The translations under genes and the position numbers were made by a program. From positions 473,566-537,565 of the forward strand of contig CAWISK010000006.1 in the NCBI GenBank assembly GCA_963838805.1: a stretch of 64,000 nt of DNA, in the 5' to 3' direction. The stretch comes from CAVRQM01 sp963838805. Its GTDB lineage: Bacteria; Pseudomonadota; Alphaproteobacteria; Acetobacterales; Acetobacteraceae. This document shows positions 1-9,312 of this stretch, in pieces. The first letter of the stretch is position 1; each line of letters begins with the position of its first letter. Under the pieces are notes generated by a model. That model worked only from the letters and a program-made list of their open reading frames with translations. It ran no database searches and was not told the DNA's origin.

Positions 1-903
1 CCCGATCTGTCGGTGCATGGCATGACCGACACGCAGCACGGATTTCGCCTCACGCTGTCGCCGGACGCGCTCGACCGCGACCGAGCGGTGCTGCTGTCCG
101 CGCGCGAGCGCGGGAGCCGTGTGGTGTTCGGCCGGCGCCTGGTCCCGCCCGCGGAGCCGGAGGCGGCGGCGCCCGAAATCATCGCGGTGCAGCAGGCGCT
201 TGGGGTGCTCTCGGAGCGGCTTGCCGCCCGAGGGCCGACGCCGCTCTCCCGGGCTGCACGGCTGCGCGCGGCCTGCGGCACGCTGGCGACGATATTGCCG
301 GCGCGCACCGCCCGGAACGGCGCCGATATTGCCGCCGCGCGCCGCCTGCTGGCCGGGGCGGGCAGCGTGGCGCTGGCCCGGCCTGCCGCGCCGCGCGCAA
401 CGCTCGTGCTGTTGGCCGACATGGAAGCACCCGCGCTGCTGACCCGCCTGCGCGCCCTGGCCCCGGCGACGTTCGCGATCGACGCGGAGGTTCTCCTGGT
501 CGATCCGGGAGTGGATGCGCGAACGACGCTGCTGCCGAGCCTGGTCGCCGGCCTGCATCTGCTGCCCGCCCCCGCTGCATCGCTATCCGAACGCCTCACC
601 CTGATCGCCGGGCTGGCGCGCGGGGACTGGCTGCTGTTGCTGAGCGGGGATGCGGGCGGGGCGGCCCTGCCGTGGTTGCTGGCGCGGCTCGACACCGACG
701 CGATCATGCTGGCAACGGCGCCACGGACCGGAACCGAGGGACTGGCGAGGCTGCGCCTGATTTCGCCGACCGGCGTGGCGCTCGCGGTCCGGCGCGGCGC
801 GGTCGCCGAAGCCGATACGCCGGCCTCGCTGCTGGCCAGGCTGATGCGCGACAAGGCCGCCTGCGTGGTGCTCGACGAATCCTGGCCGCCGCCCGGCCGG
901 TAG
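1..903 (+). CDS. partial protein of unknown function, surface-sugar locus
   Basis: The frame is open from the first base to a TAG at 901-903, so the gene probably begins upstream of the window; the first in-frame ATG is at 22. About 300 residues are visible, rich in Ala, Leu and Arg, with a hydrophobic stretch around 'RGDWLLLLSGDAGGAALPWL' and alternating beta-like segments (ATLVLLAD, AEVLLVDPG) reminiscent of a nucleotide-sugar glycosyltransferase fold. I do not recognise a catalytic motif, so the family is not assigned. It is followed by a methyltransferase-like gene and a heptose-phosphate-type kinase, which suggests a role in surface polysaccharide assembly (inference from neighbours only). 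Confidence 0.5.
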   Translation, partial: PDLSVHGMTDTQHGFRLTLSPDALDRDRAVLLSARERGSRVVFGRRLVPPAEPEAAAPEIIAVQQALGVLSERLAARGPTPLSRAARLRAACGTLATILPARTARNGADIAAARRLLAGAGSVALARPAAPRATLVLLADMEAPALLTRLRALAPATFAIDAEVLLVDPGVDARTTLLPSLVAGLHLLPAPAASLSERLTLIAGLARGDWLLLLSGDAGGAALPWLLARLDTDAIMLATAPRTGTEGLARLRLISPTGVALAVRRGAVAEADTPASLLARLMRDKAACVVLDESWPPPGR

Positions 904-939
904 CCGGGTCGAGGCACAATCCTCTACAAGATCGGTTGC

Positions 940-1743
940 ATGTTCGACGACGCCCCCTTCGATGCCGGCCTGCACGTCCGCTTCCCGGCGGAGAGCTTCA
1001 TCTCGCAGGCGGAGTTCGAGGCTCGCGATCATCGCGACGACGCGCGCCTCGCCCGTCAGGCGCGCATCGAGGCGGCGCTCGCGACCGCCGAGCCGGTGCT
1101 GCGTCAGCAGGGGACCTGCGGCCCGTGCCTGCGTCCCACCACATTGACCTCTCGCACCGAGACCGGGCGGCTGGTCGAAGGCGGGCTGCGCGTGCCCGAC
1201 TGGCCGAACGAGCAGAGCTGCGATTGCGAGGACCGTCTCCCGGGCTGGGCACGGGCGCTGCTGCACGCCGCCGAGGCGTCGGCCGGGCTGCGCGCCTGGT
1301 CCCGAGTGCTGCTGTTCGGGCCGCCCGTCCCGGTGCATCGCCGATTGGCGGCACTGGCGGGCGAGGCCGTCGCCGTGCCGGACATCAGCCCCGGCCCCTC
1401 GCTCGCGGCACCGGATGCAGCCGCGCACGTCATCATCGCCGCCGATTGCCTGCACCGCTCCCCATCCATCCGCTCGGTGCTCGCCGAGTTGCGGCGCGTC
1501 GCGGCCCCCGGCGCCTCTCTGCTCGCCACGTTCCCGTTCCGCGAACGCGCGTCCGTCACCGCCAGCCGGCCGCCGCGCGCGGCCGGGCACCGCCTGGCGC
1601 CGGTCGAGCTGCATGCGATCGGCTGGGACATCCTCGCGGCACTGCGCGAGGAAGGCTGGTCGCACGCCGAGATGCTGCGCTGCTGGAGCCGCGAACTCGG
1701 CTATCTCGGATCGCATAATTTCGTGCTGCGGGCGGTCGCATGA
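940..1743 (+). CDS. SAM-dependent methyltransferase-like protein
   Basis: Predicted 267-residue cytoplasmic protein. The N-terminal half has a Cys cluster (GTCGPCLRPT near residue 60 and SCDCEDRLPG near residue 90) of the type seen in methyltransferases of polysaccharide clusters. The C-terminal half resembles the end of a class I methyltransferase fold, with 'AAHVIIAADCLHR' followed by 'LAELRRVAAPGASLLATFPF', the usual strand 4-helix-strand 5 region. The glycine-rich SAM motif is degenerate, so activity is uncertain. No good ribosome site precedes the ATG at 940. The stop overlaps the start of the downstream GHMP kinase by ATGA, so the two are probably co-translated. Substrate unknown; surface sugar modification is inferred from context. 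Confidence 0.55.
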   Translation: MFDDAPFDAGLHVRFPAESFISQAEFEARDHRDDARLARQARIEAALATAEPVLRQQGTCGPCLRPTTLTSRTETGRLVEGGLRVPDWPNEQSCDCEDRLPGWARALLHAAEASAGLRAWSRVLLFGPPVPVHRRLAALAGEAVAVPDISPGPSLAAPDAAAHVIIAADCLHRSPSIRSVLAELRRVAAPGASLLATFPFRERASVTASRPPRAAGHRLAPVELHAIGWDILAALREEGWSHAEMLRCWSRELGYLGSHNFVLRAVA

Positions 1744-2784
1744 CCCGCCGCGTCGTGCGCGCGCGGGCACCGCTGCGCCTGGGGCTTGCTGGCGGCGGCA
1801 CCGACCTCAGCCCGTATTGCGACGAGTATGGCGGGGCGGTGCTGAACAGCACGATCGACCGCTATGCCTATGCCTTCATCGAGCCGTCGCCCGATCAGCA
1901 GGTCCGGTTCGTCGCGCGCGACCTGCTTGTGGAGGAAAGCCATCGCCGCCGACGCGGACGGGCTGCGAACGGCCAAGCTCGCCATCCATGCCGGGGTCTA
2001 CCGGCGGATGCTCGGCCAGTTCGCCGGCGGCGCGATGCCGCCGCTGCAAGTGACCACCTATGTCGATGCGCCGGCCGGTTCGGGGCTGGGGTCGTCATCG
2101 GCGCTGGTGGTGGCGCTGGTCGAGGCGTTCCGCACCTGGCTCGCGCTGCCGCTCGGGCTGTACGACGTGGCGCACCTCGCGTTCGAGATCGAGCGCATCG
2201 ACCTGGCCTTGGCCGGCGGCAAGCAGGACCAGTACGCCGCGGCGTTCGGCGGCGCCAACTTCATCGAGTTCCTGGCGAACGACCGTGTGATCGTGAACCC
2301 GCTGCGCGTGCCCCGGGGCTTCGTCAACGAGCTGGAGACTTCGCTCGTCACCTGCTTCTCCGGCGTCTCGCGCCAGAGCGGGCAGATCATCGAGGAGCAG
2401 CAGCGGCGAATGGAGGCGCACGGCGCCGACGCGATGGCCGGCCTGCACCAGCTCAAGGCCGACGCGGTCGAGATGAAGCAGGCGCTGCTGCGCGGCGAGA
2501 TCCGGCACATGGCGGAGATCCTCGACCGCTCCTGGACGGCCAAGAAGCGCACCGCCCGCCTGGTCAGCAGCCCGCATATCGAGGCGCTGCACGAGACGGC
2601 GCTGGCACACGGCGCGCTCGCCGGGAAAGTGTCGGGTGCCGGCGGTGGCGGCTTCGTCATGTTCATCGTGCCGCCGCAGCGCCGGATGGCGCTGATCCAC
2701 GGGCTGAACGAGGCGGGTGGCGTGGCGAGCGGGGTGCATTTCACGCAGGAGGGCGTGGAAAGCTGGGAGACGACGGAACCTTAA
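1740..2784 (+). CDS. GHMP kinase, D-glycero-D-manno-heptose 7-phosphate kinase-like (frame break)
   Basis: ATP-dependent sugar-phosphate kinase of the GHMP family. The N-terminus has the family opening 'RAPLRLGLAGGGTDLSPY', the ATP loop reads 'DAPAGSGLGSSSALVVAL', and motif 3 'GKVSGAGGGGFVMF' lies near the C-terminus. This pattern, with GGGTDL at the start, matches HddA-type kinases that phosphorylate heptose 7-phosphate for GDP-heptose synthesis. The frame is broken near 1932-1938 (GGAGGAAA): reading shifts by one extra base between 'LLVEE' and 'KAIAADADG'. Both halves are well conserved, so a consensus error is more likely than a dead gene. Its ATG overlaps the stop of the preceding gene (ATGA). 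Corrected length about 347 residues. Confidence 0.75.
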
Positions 2785-2839
2785 CCTGAAAGCAGGGCGC
2801 AACGGGCTATATAGGCCGCAGCAAGGTAGAAGGCTCGGC

Positions 2840-4420
2840 GTGCCGCTACATCGTCGAAACCTGTTGATGCTTCTGGGTGCCAGCCTGTGCGACGGGGGCA
2901 TTCCGTCGGCATGGGCCGGTTCGGCTCTCGACGTGCGCGGCTTCGGGGCGGTAGGCGACGGCCGGGCCATCGACACCAAGGCGGTGAACCAGGCGATCGA
3001 GGCGGCCGCGCGCGCCGGGGGCGGCACGGTGCGCTTCCCACCCGGCACCTATGCCTGCTTCTCGATCCGGCTAAAGAGCTTCGTCACCCTGTATCTGGAG
3101 CCGGGCGCCACCATCCTGGCGGCGGACCCGCCGGAGCAGGGCAGCGCCACCGCCGGCTACGACCCGGCCGAGCCCAACGTGCCCTGGGACGCCTATCAGG
3201 ATTTCGGCCATAGCCACTGGCACAACAGCCTGATCTGGGGCGAGGGGCTGCACGATGTGGCGATCCTGGGTCCGGGCCGCATCTGGGGGCGCGGACTGGT
3301 GCGCGAGCGCGACGAGCCGGAGCGGCCGGACGCGAACCTGCCCGGCATCGGCAACAAGGCGATCGCGCTGAAGAACTGCTACAACGTGACGCTGCGCGAC
3401 ATCTCGATCCTGGCCGGCGGGCATTTCGCGATCCTCGCGACCGGGGTGGACAATCTCACCATCGACAATGTGAAGATCGACACCAATCGCGACGGCATGG
3501 ACATCGATTGCTGCCGCAACGTGCGCATCGCCAATTGCTCGGTGAACTCGCCGTGGGATGACGGCATCTGCCTGAAAAGCTCGCTGGCGCTGGGCGAGGC
3601 GCGGATCACCGAGAACGTGACCATCAGCGATTGCGCCCTGTTCGGCGACTACCTGCTGGGCACGCTGCTCGACGGTCGCTTCCAGTCCATCGGCCACGAG
3701 GCCACAGCCGATCCCGGCCAGCGGACCGGGCGCATCAAGCTCGGCACCGAATCGAATGGCGGGTTCCGCAACATCACGATCGCCAACTGCACCTTCCAGA
3801 GCTGCCGCGGCGTAGCACTCGAAACGGTGGATGGCGGCGTGCTGGAGGATGTGACGATCACCGGCGTCACCATGCGCGACCTGCGCAATTCGCCGCTGTT
3901 CCTGCGCCTCGGCGCCCGGTTGCGCGGGCCGAAGGGAACCACGCCCGGTGTGCTGCGCCGCGTCATCGTGAGCGACATGGTGTGCGAGGCGCCGCGCAGT
4001 GCCATGCCCTCGATCATCAGCGGCGTGCCCGGCCATCTCGTCGAGGACATCAAGATCAGCGACGTCTATGTGTTGCAGAAGGGCGGCGGCACGCAAGCGA
4101 TGGCCGCATTGGAGCCGCCGGAGCTGGTCGCCACCTATCCGGATCCAGGACGCTTCGGCCTGCTGCCGGCGCAGGGCTTCTTCATCCGCCACGCCCGCAA
4201 TCTCGAGTTCAGCCATATCGAGATCGCCTGCGACTCGCCCGACGCGCGGCCGGCCTTCTGGATGTTCGACGTCGAGGGCGTCGATATCGAACGCCTGCGC
4301 GCGACACGGGCGCCGCTGTCCTCGGTCGTGGCCTCGCGCGATGTGCGCGGGTTGCGGCTGCGCGACAGCCTTGGGGTCGCGGACGTCGCGATGCGCAATC
4401 CGGCGGCGGGGAAGCGGTAG
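2840..4420 (+). CDS. secreted glycoside hydrolase family 28 (polygalacturonase-like)
   Basis: 526-residue protein with a right-handed beta-helix typical of GH28. It begins 'LDVRGFGAVGDGRAIDT' after a signal peptide, shows 'GGTVRFPPGTY', and carries 'NTNRDGMDID' and 'NSPWDDGICLKSS', which correspond to the GH28 Asp motifs (NTDG and DD). 'GRIKLGTES' resembles the RIK substrate motif. I chose the GTG at 2840 because it follows a purine-rich ribosome site (GGTAGAAGG) and gives a clean signal peptide with a paired Arg (HRRNLLMLLG); the longer upstream frame overlaps the GHMP kinase. Likely hydrolyses alpha-linked uronic-acid or deoxysugar polymers in the periplasm or outside the cell; exact substrate unknown. 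Confidence 0.8.
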   Translation: MPLHRRNLLMLLGASLCDGGIPSAWAGSALDVRGFGAVGDGRAIDTKAVNQAIEAAARAGGGTVRFPPGTYACFSIRLKSFVTLYLEPGATILAADPPEQGSATAGYDPAEPNVPWDAYQDFGHSHWHNSLIWGEGLHDVAILGPGRIWGRGLVRERDEPERPDANLPGIGNKAIALKNCYNVTLRDISILAGGHFAILATGVDNLTIDNVKIDTNRDGMDIDCCRNVRIANCSVNSPWDDGICLKSSLALGEARITENVTISDCALFGDYLLGTLLDGRFQSIGHEATADPGQRTGRIKLGTESNGGFRNITIANCTFQSCRGVALETVDGGVLEDVTITGVTMRDLRNSPLFLRLGARLRGPKGTTPGVLRRVIVSDMVCEAPRSAMPSIISGVPGHLVEDIKISDVYVLQKGGGTQAMAALEPPELVATYPDPGRFGLLPAQGFFIRHARNLEFSHIEIACDSPDARPAFWMFDVEGVDIERLRATRAPLSSVVASRDVRGLRLRDSLGVADVAMRNPAAGKR

Positions 4421-4458
4421 GGCGCGAAAGCCCCGACGCCAGAACAGACCGGCGCTGC

Positions 4459-5802
4459 TCATCCTGTCGCCCGGTCGATGCGGTCGCGCCAGCGCATCCA
4501 TTCGCCCACGAAGGGCAGGAACCACGGGCGGCCCGAATACCCCGGCAGGGTCGGGAAGTGCCGCGCATCCAGCGCAAACGGCGCGTTCACCTGTCCCGCA
4601 ATCGACAGCGCCGCCTGATGCCCGAGCCAGGTCGCCATCGCCACCCCCGATCCCTGGCAGCCCGCCGCATAGTTCACGCCATCTTGCCGGCCTATATGCG
4701 GCAGGCCGTCGAAGGTGAAGGCGACATTGCCGGTCCAGGCGTGGGTGATGCGCGTCTCGCGCAGCTCCGGGAACACTTCGGTCATCGTCCGCCACAGGAT
4801 CGGCGCCGCCGCCTCCGGCGCGCTGGCCGATACGCGGAAGCTGGCGCGGCCACCCCACAGGACTCGCGTGAAATCCGGACTGGGCCGGAAGTAGTTCAGC
4901 ACGCGCTTGGTATCGGCGATCATGCGCAACGTGGGAAACAGCGCCCGCACCCGTTCGGCGCCGATTGGCTCGGTGGCGATGATGTAGCTGGCAACGGGGA
5001 TCAGGCGCCGCGCCAGCCAGGGCAGGGCAGCACCCTCCGGGCGCCAGGAATAGCCGTTGGTCGCCACCAGCACGCGTGCCGCCCGAAGTGACCCCGAATC
5101 GGTGCGAACGGCGAAACCCGCGCCGTCGCGGGTGATCGTCCGCACGCGCGCGCCGCTGGCCAGCACGGCACCGGCACGGCGCGCGGCGTCGGCAAGGCCA
5201 CGCAGGTATTTGCCGGGATGCAGCGATCCGGTGGCCTCTGCCACCATGCCGCCGTGATAGTGGTCGGACCCCAGCTCCTCGCGCTGGCGCTCGCGCGGCA
5301 CCATGCGCGTCGGCAGGCCGGTGACTTCGGCGATATACGCCGCCTTGCCTGCCAGCGCCGCGTAATGCGAGGGCGTCCAGGCCGGCACGAAGCGGCCGCA
5401 GCGCACATAATCGCAGTCGATCGCCTCGCGCGCGATCACATCCTCGATGAAGGGGAACGACGCGGCCGCGGCATCGGCGATGGCACGTCCCTGGGCCGCT
5501 CCGAACCGCCGCTCCAGGGCGCCGCCGGCCAGCTTCAGCCCGCCCGAGACCATGCCGCCATTGCGCGAGGAGGCGCCCCAGCCGATCCGCTCGGCATCCA
5601 GCACCAGCACCTCGCGCCCGAGGCGCCGCAGAGTCAGCGCCGCCGACAACCCGGCATAACCGCCGCCCACGATCGCCACGTCGGCCTCGGCCGGCAGGGC
5701 TTGGGACGCCTCCGCGCTGGGCGCGGCAGCGTCCCACCAGTAGGGTTGCGCCCGGAAATCGTCGGCGAAGGGATGCTGCATCGGATGCAGGCGCGATGAC
5801 AA
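4459..5802 (-). CDS. FAD-dependent amine/amino-acid oxidase (DAO family, PuuB-like)
   Basis: 447-residue flavoprotein of the D-amino-acid oxidase family. The Rossmann FAD motif 'DVAIVGGGYAGLSAALTL' lies at about residues 41-58, followed by 'VLVLDAERIGWGASSRNGG', which matches the gamma-glutamylputrescine oxidoreductase subgroup. 'HAWTGNVAFTFDGLPHIG' and 'GVNYAAGCQGSGVAMATWLG' form the C-terminal FAD-binding signature. Probably oxidises a secondary amine or amino acid with release of hydrogen peroxide. The first ATG at 5802 overlaps the start of the divergent reductase gene by 7 bases; an internal ATG at 5781 is an equally plausible start. Divergent arrangement suggests a shared short promoter zone. 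Confidence 0.82.
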   Translation of the reverse strand: MSSRLHPMQHPFADDFRAQPYWWDAAAPSAEASQALPAEADVAIVGGGYAGLSAALTLRRLGREVLVLDAERIGWGASSRNGGMVSGGLKLAGGALERRFGAAQGRAIADAAAASFPFIEDVIAREAIDCDYVRCGRFVPAWTPSHYAALAGKAAYIAEVTGLPTRMVPRERQREELGSDHYHGGMVAEATGSLHPGKYLRGLADAARRAGAVLASGARVRTITRDGAGFAVRTDSGSLRAARVLVATNGYSWRPEGAALPWLARRLIPVASYIIATEPIGAERVRALFPTLRMIADTKRVLNYFRPSPDFTRVLWGGRASFRVSASAPEAAAPILWRTMTEVFPELRETRITHAWTGNVAFTFDGLPHIGRQDGVNYAAGCQGSGVAMATWLGHQAALSIAGQVNAPFALDARHFPTLPGYSGRPWFLPFVGEWMRWRDRIDRATG

Positions 5803-6746
5803 CGCGGCCCGTGCTGCTGGTCAAGTCGGGCGGCGAGGCGGCGATGCCCGAGTGGCGCCGCCATATCGGCGAGGCGGCACCCGGCCTCGACATACGCTGG
5901 TGGGACGATCCAGAGGTCGATTCGGCCGCGGTCCACTACGTGCTGGTCTGGGAGCCCGAACCCGGCCGGCTCGCCCGCCTGCCCAATCTGCGGCTGATCC
6001 TGAGCGATGCGGCGGGCGTCGGCCACATCCTGCGCGACCCGGACCTGCCGCCGGGCGTGCCGATCGTGCGCATGGTCAGTGTCGAGACGGCGCAGCGCAT
6101 GGGCGAATATGCCTGCCTCGCCTGTCTGGCATTGCTGCGCGACCTGCCGCGCAGCATCGCCAACCAGCGCGCGCGGCTATGGGAGGAGTTCACGCCGGAT
6201 CGCACGGCGCAGGGGACGCGGGTCGGCGTCATGGGCATGGGCCAGCTCGGCCGGCGCGCCGCCGAGATGCTGGCGGCGATCGGCTTTCGCGTGGCGGGAT
6301 GGTCGGCGTCGCGCAAGATTTCGGCCGAAATCGAGAGCTTCGCGGGGGAGGCAGACTTGTCCGTGTTTCTCGCGCGCAGCGACATCGTGGTGAATCTGCT
6401 GCCCGAGACGCCGGCCACGCGCGCCATCTTGCGCGCCGAGACCTTGGCCCTGCTGCCGCCAGGCGCGGGGGTGGTCAATGCCGGCCGCGCCAGTCATGTC
6501 GTGCTGGCCGATCTGCTTGCGGCACTCGATCGCGGCCGGCTGCGCGGCGCCGTGCTCGACGTGTTCGGGCGCGAGCCGTTGCCCGCCGATGATCCGGCCT
6601 GGACCCATCCGCGGGTGATCGTCACCGCGCATGGTGCGGCCTACGACACGCTCGCGGGCCGGGCACGGCAGGCGGCGGCCACGATCCTCGCGGATCAGCG
6701 CGGCGAGACTCCGCCGCATCTGTATGATCCGCGACGAGGCTACTGA
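5796..6746 (+). CDS. ghrA: glyoxylate/hydroxypyruvate reductase A-like 2-hydroxyacid dehydrogenase
   Basis: 316-residue D-isomer-specific 2-hydroxyacid dehydrogenase, reducing glyoxylate or hydroxypyruvate with NAD(P)H. The nucleotide-binding glycine motif is 'RVGVMGMGQLGRRAAEML', preceded by the GhrA-type N-terminal domain. The catalytic Arg is in 'GVVNAGRASHVV', the Glu in 'VLDVFGREPLP' and the His in 'RVIVTAHGAAYD'. Length fits GhrA (about 312). In a methylotroph a hydroxypyruvate reductase could serve serine-cycle-like carbon flow, but no other serine-cycle gene is visible here, so that role is only a possibility. The gene overlaps head-to-head with the DAO-family oxidase. Confidence 0.8.
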   Translation: MTTRPVLLVKSGGEAAMPEWRRHIGEAAPGLDIRWWDDPEVDSAAVHYVLVWEPEPGRLARLPNLRLILSDAAGVGHILRDPDLPPGVPIVRMVSVETAQRMGEYACLACLALLRDLPRSIANQRARLWEEFTPDRTAQGTRVGVMGMGQLGRRAAEMLAAIGFRVAGWSASRKISAEIESFAGEADLSVFLARSDIVVNLLPETPATRAILRAETLALLPPGAGVVNAGRASHVVLADLLAALDRGRLRGAVLDVFGREPLPADDPAWTHPRVIVTAHGAAYDTLAGRARQAAATILADQRGETPPHLYDPRRGY

Positions 6747-6811
6747 ACGCCGGCGGTCGAAACGATTGACGCGATCTCGCCGGACCGGCACCAAGGGCGG
6801 AACAACTACCA

Positions 6812-7228
6812 ATGGGATTCTCACCGATGCGCCGTCTCGCCGCGTTCGCGCTGCTGCTGTTCATGGGCGCCTGCGCCCATGCCGTGCCGGGAACCCCGGC
6901 GGCGGCCGGCGTCAGCTTTGCCGTGTATTTCCAGGAATGGTCGGCGGGGCTGGACGCGGCCGGCCGCAAGGCCGTGGCACAGGCCGCCGAGCAGGCGCGC
7001 CGGAATCCGGGCGTGCCGATCGTCGTCACCGGCTTTGCCGCCAACGACACCGGCAGCAACGCCGCCAACCAGTTGCTGTCGCGCACCCGCGCGCAGGTCG
7101 TGATCGACCAACTCAGGGAGGACGGCGCCGACAGCCACCGCATCCGTCTCGCCGCGAACGGCGCCACCGCCTACCAGCTCGATCCGGTCGAGGCGCGGCG
7201 AGTGACGATCTCGGTCGGCGGCACCTGA
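6812..7228 (+). CDS. small OmpA-family lipoprotein
   Basis: Short outer-membrane-associated protein. A lipoprotein signal 'MRRLAAFALLLFMGAC' with lipobox LFMGAC begins at the second ATG (6827); the ATG at 6812 would add five residues. The mature part is a compact OmpA C-terminal-like domain: 'VYFQEWSAGLDAAGRKAVAQAA', 'VPIVVTGFAANDTGSN', 'LLSRTRAQVVIDQLREDG' and 'ARRVTISV' follow the peptidoglycan-binding fold in order. Likely anchors the outer membrane to the cell wall. It stops 12 bases before the GTG proposed as the recQ start, so the two may be co-transcribed. Confidence 0.75.
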   Translation: MGFSPMRRLAAFALLLFMGACAHAVPGTPAAAGVSFAVYFQEWSAGLDAAGRKAVAQAAEQARRNPGVPIVVTGFAANDTGSNAANQLLSRTRAQVVIDQLREDGADSHRIRLAANGATAYQLDPVEARRVTISVGGT

Positions 7229-7239
7229 CGATCAGCGGC

Positions 7240-9097
7240 GTGGCCCCGGTGTCGCGAGGGGCCACGGCGGCCAGCTTCGCGCACGAACCGCCCGATGGGG
7301 TCCTGGCGCGCGTGTTCGGCTTTCCGGCCTTCCGGGGCTTGCAGGAAGCAGTGATCGAGCACGTCCTGGGCGGCGGCGACGCGCTGGTGCTGATGCCGAC
7401 CGGTGGCGGCAAGAGCCTGTGCTATCAGATCCCCGCCCTGTGCCGGGCCGGCACTGCCATCGTCATCTCGCCGCTGATTGCGCTGATGGACGATCAGGTG
7501 GCCGCACTGCGCCAGCTCGGCGTGGCCGCTGCAGCATTGCACTCGGACCTGGAGCCGGACGAGCACCGCGCGATCGGCCGCAGGCTGGACGCGGGCGAAC
7601 TCGACCTGCTCTACGTCTCGCCCGAGCGGCTGCTCAGCCCCGGCACGCTGGAACGGCTGCAACGCCGGCGCATCGCCCTGCTGGCGATCGACGAGGCGCA
7701 TTGCGTCAGCCAATGGGGGCACGAATTCCGCCCGGACTACCGGATGCTGGCCGGATTGGCCGAGGATTTCCCGGGCGTGCCGCGCATGGCACTCACCGCG
7801 ACCGCGGATGCGCGCACCCGAGACGACATTCTCGCGGCCCTGCGGATGCAGGATGCCACGGTGTTCGCGGCCAGTTTTCACCGGCCCAATCTACGCATCG
7901 CCGCGGCACCGAAGGAGGGCGAGACCGCGCAATTGCTGGCCACCATCCGCCGCCATCCGGGTGCCGCCGGCATCGTCTATTGCGGAAGCCGCGCCAAGAC
8001 CGAGCGGGTGGCGGAGAAGCTGGCCGATAAGGGCGTGCCGGCCGTCGCCTTCCACGCCGGCCTGCCGCCCGACACCAAGCGCGCGGCGGCGGAGCGGTTT
8101 CGCTCGGGCGAGCCGGTGGTGGTGGTGGCCACCATCGCCTTCGGCATGGGCATCGACCGGCCGGACGTGCGCTTCGTCGTGCATCTCGACATGCCCGACA
8201 GTCCCGAGGCGTTCTATCAGCAGATCGGCCGCGCCGGGCGCGACGGCGAGATGGCGGACACGCTGCTGCTGTACGGCGGCGAGGACATTGCCCGCGCCCG
8301 GCATTTTCTCGGTCAGTCCGCCGCTCCCGAGGCGCAGAAGCAGGTGATGCGCCAGCGGCTGGAGGCGATGATCGTGCTGACCGAGACCGCCGGCTGCCGC
8401 ACCCGGGCACTGCTCGCCTGTTTCGGGGAGGAACTGGCCGAGTCGTGCGGCCATTGCGACAATTGCGCGAGCCCCGCGCGCGTGTTCGACGGCACGATCG
8501 AGGCGCAGAAACTGCTCTCCGCCGTGGTGCGCACCGGCCAGCGCTTCGGGGCGCTGCACGTCATTTCGGTGCTGCTGGGCGAGGCTACGGCGGCGGTCGT
8601 GCAATGGGGGCACGACAAGCTGCCGACCTTCGGCGTCGGCCGCGACCGCACGCGCGGCTTCTGGCGCGGCGTGGCGCGGCAGCTTGGTGGCGCACGGCGC
8701 GCTGGAGGTGGAGGGCGGGCAATACGCGACCTTGTCGGTCGTGGCCGACCGCGCGCGCGGCATCCTGCGCGGCGAGCAGCGGCTGATGCTGCGTGAGGAG
8801 GCGGCAGCGCCCGCGCTCGCCGCGCGCGCGCGGGCCAATGTGCCGGCGGCGGCGGCGGCAGAGGGAGGGCCGGCGTTCGAGGCGCTGCGCGCATGGCGTG
8901 CCGCGGAGGCCAAGACGCAGCACGTGCCGCCGTACGTGATTTTCCACGACAGCGTGCTGCGCGACATCGCGGCGATTCGGCCGGCCAGCCTGGACGAGCT
9001 GGGGCAGGTGAAGGGCGTCGGCGCATCGAAGCTGCTGCGCTATGGGCGGGCGGTGCTGGCCGCGGTGCGGGGAAAGCCTGCTACTGCCAGCGGTTAG
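7240..9097 (+). CDS. recQ: ATP-dependent DNA helicase RecQ (frame break)
   Basis: 3'-5' superfamily 2 helicase acting in recombination and fork repair. Motif I 'LVLMPTGGGKSLCYQIPAL', motif II 'LLAIDEAHCVSQWGHEFRP' (DEAH), motif III 'ALTATAD', motif VI 'YQQIGRAGRDG' and the zinc-binding Cys set (C-R-T-R-A-L-L then CGHCDNC) are all present, followed by an RQC region and a C-terminal HRDC domain ('VPPYVIFHDSVLRDIA', 'GQVKGVGASKLLRYG'). The frame breaks at about 8683: one extra T in 'CAGCTTGGTG' moves reading from the RQC domain to the frame holding HRDC. The GTG at 7240 is the chosen start; GTG at 7249 is an alternative. Corrected length about 618 residues, normal for RecQ. Confidence 0.88.
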
Positions 9098-9132
9098 GTT
9101 TGAAACCAAGTACCGCTCCGACTGACCCATCC

Positions 9133-9243
9133 ACGGCGCCCCCACCCCGGCGCTCTCCCGATGGGAGAGGGAGAACTTGGGTCGTCGCCGGCATCTTCAC
9201 CCTCTCCCGCTTGGGGAGAGGGCCGGGGTGAGGGGGGCGCCGC
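9133..9243. repeat. intergenic palindromic repeat element
   Basis: A nested inverted repeat fills the gap after recQ. Outer arms at 9143-9159 and 9214-9230 match in 16 of 17 positions (CACCCCGGCGCTCTCCC against the reverse complement of GGGAGAGGGCCGGGGTG), and both flanks continue as GGCGCCCCC-type sequence. Each arm also holds its own small hairpin (9153-9169 and 9200-9222). This CCCTCTCCC...GGGGTGAGGG composition is common to dispersed intergenic repeats of alphaproteobacteria. It could also act as a transcription terminator for both flanking convergent genes, although it lacks a T-tract. Confidence 0.7.
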
Positions 9244-9312
9244 GTCAGGACAGCCGGGACCCGGTCTGACATCCTGCCCTGACCGTCGCGCCCAGTCATG
9301 ACCGGCGGGGCC

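Noticed and set aside
1740..2784. Calling the GHMP kinase and other once-broken genes pseudogenes
   Set aside because: Both halves are conserved and the shifts are one-sided across the window, including in essential genes, so sequence error is more likely.
3071..5893. 940-residue open frame on the minus strand across the GH28 and DAO genes
   Set aside because: It covers two real genes on both strands in a shifted frame and has no domain of its own.
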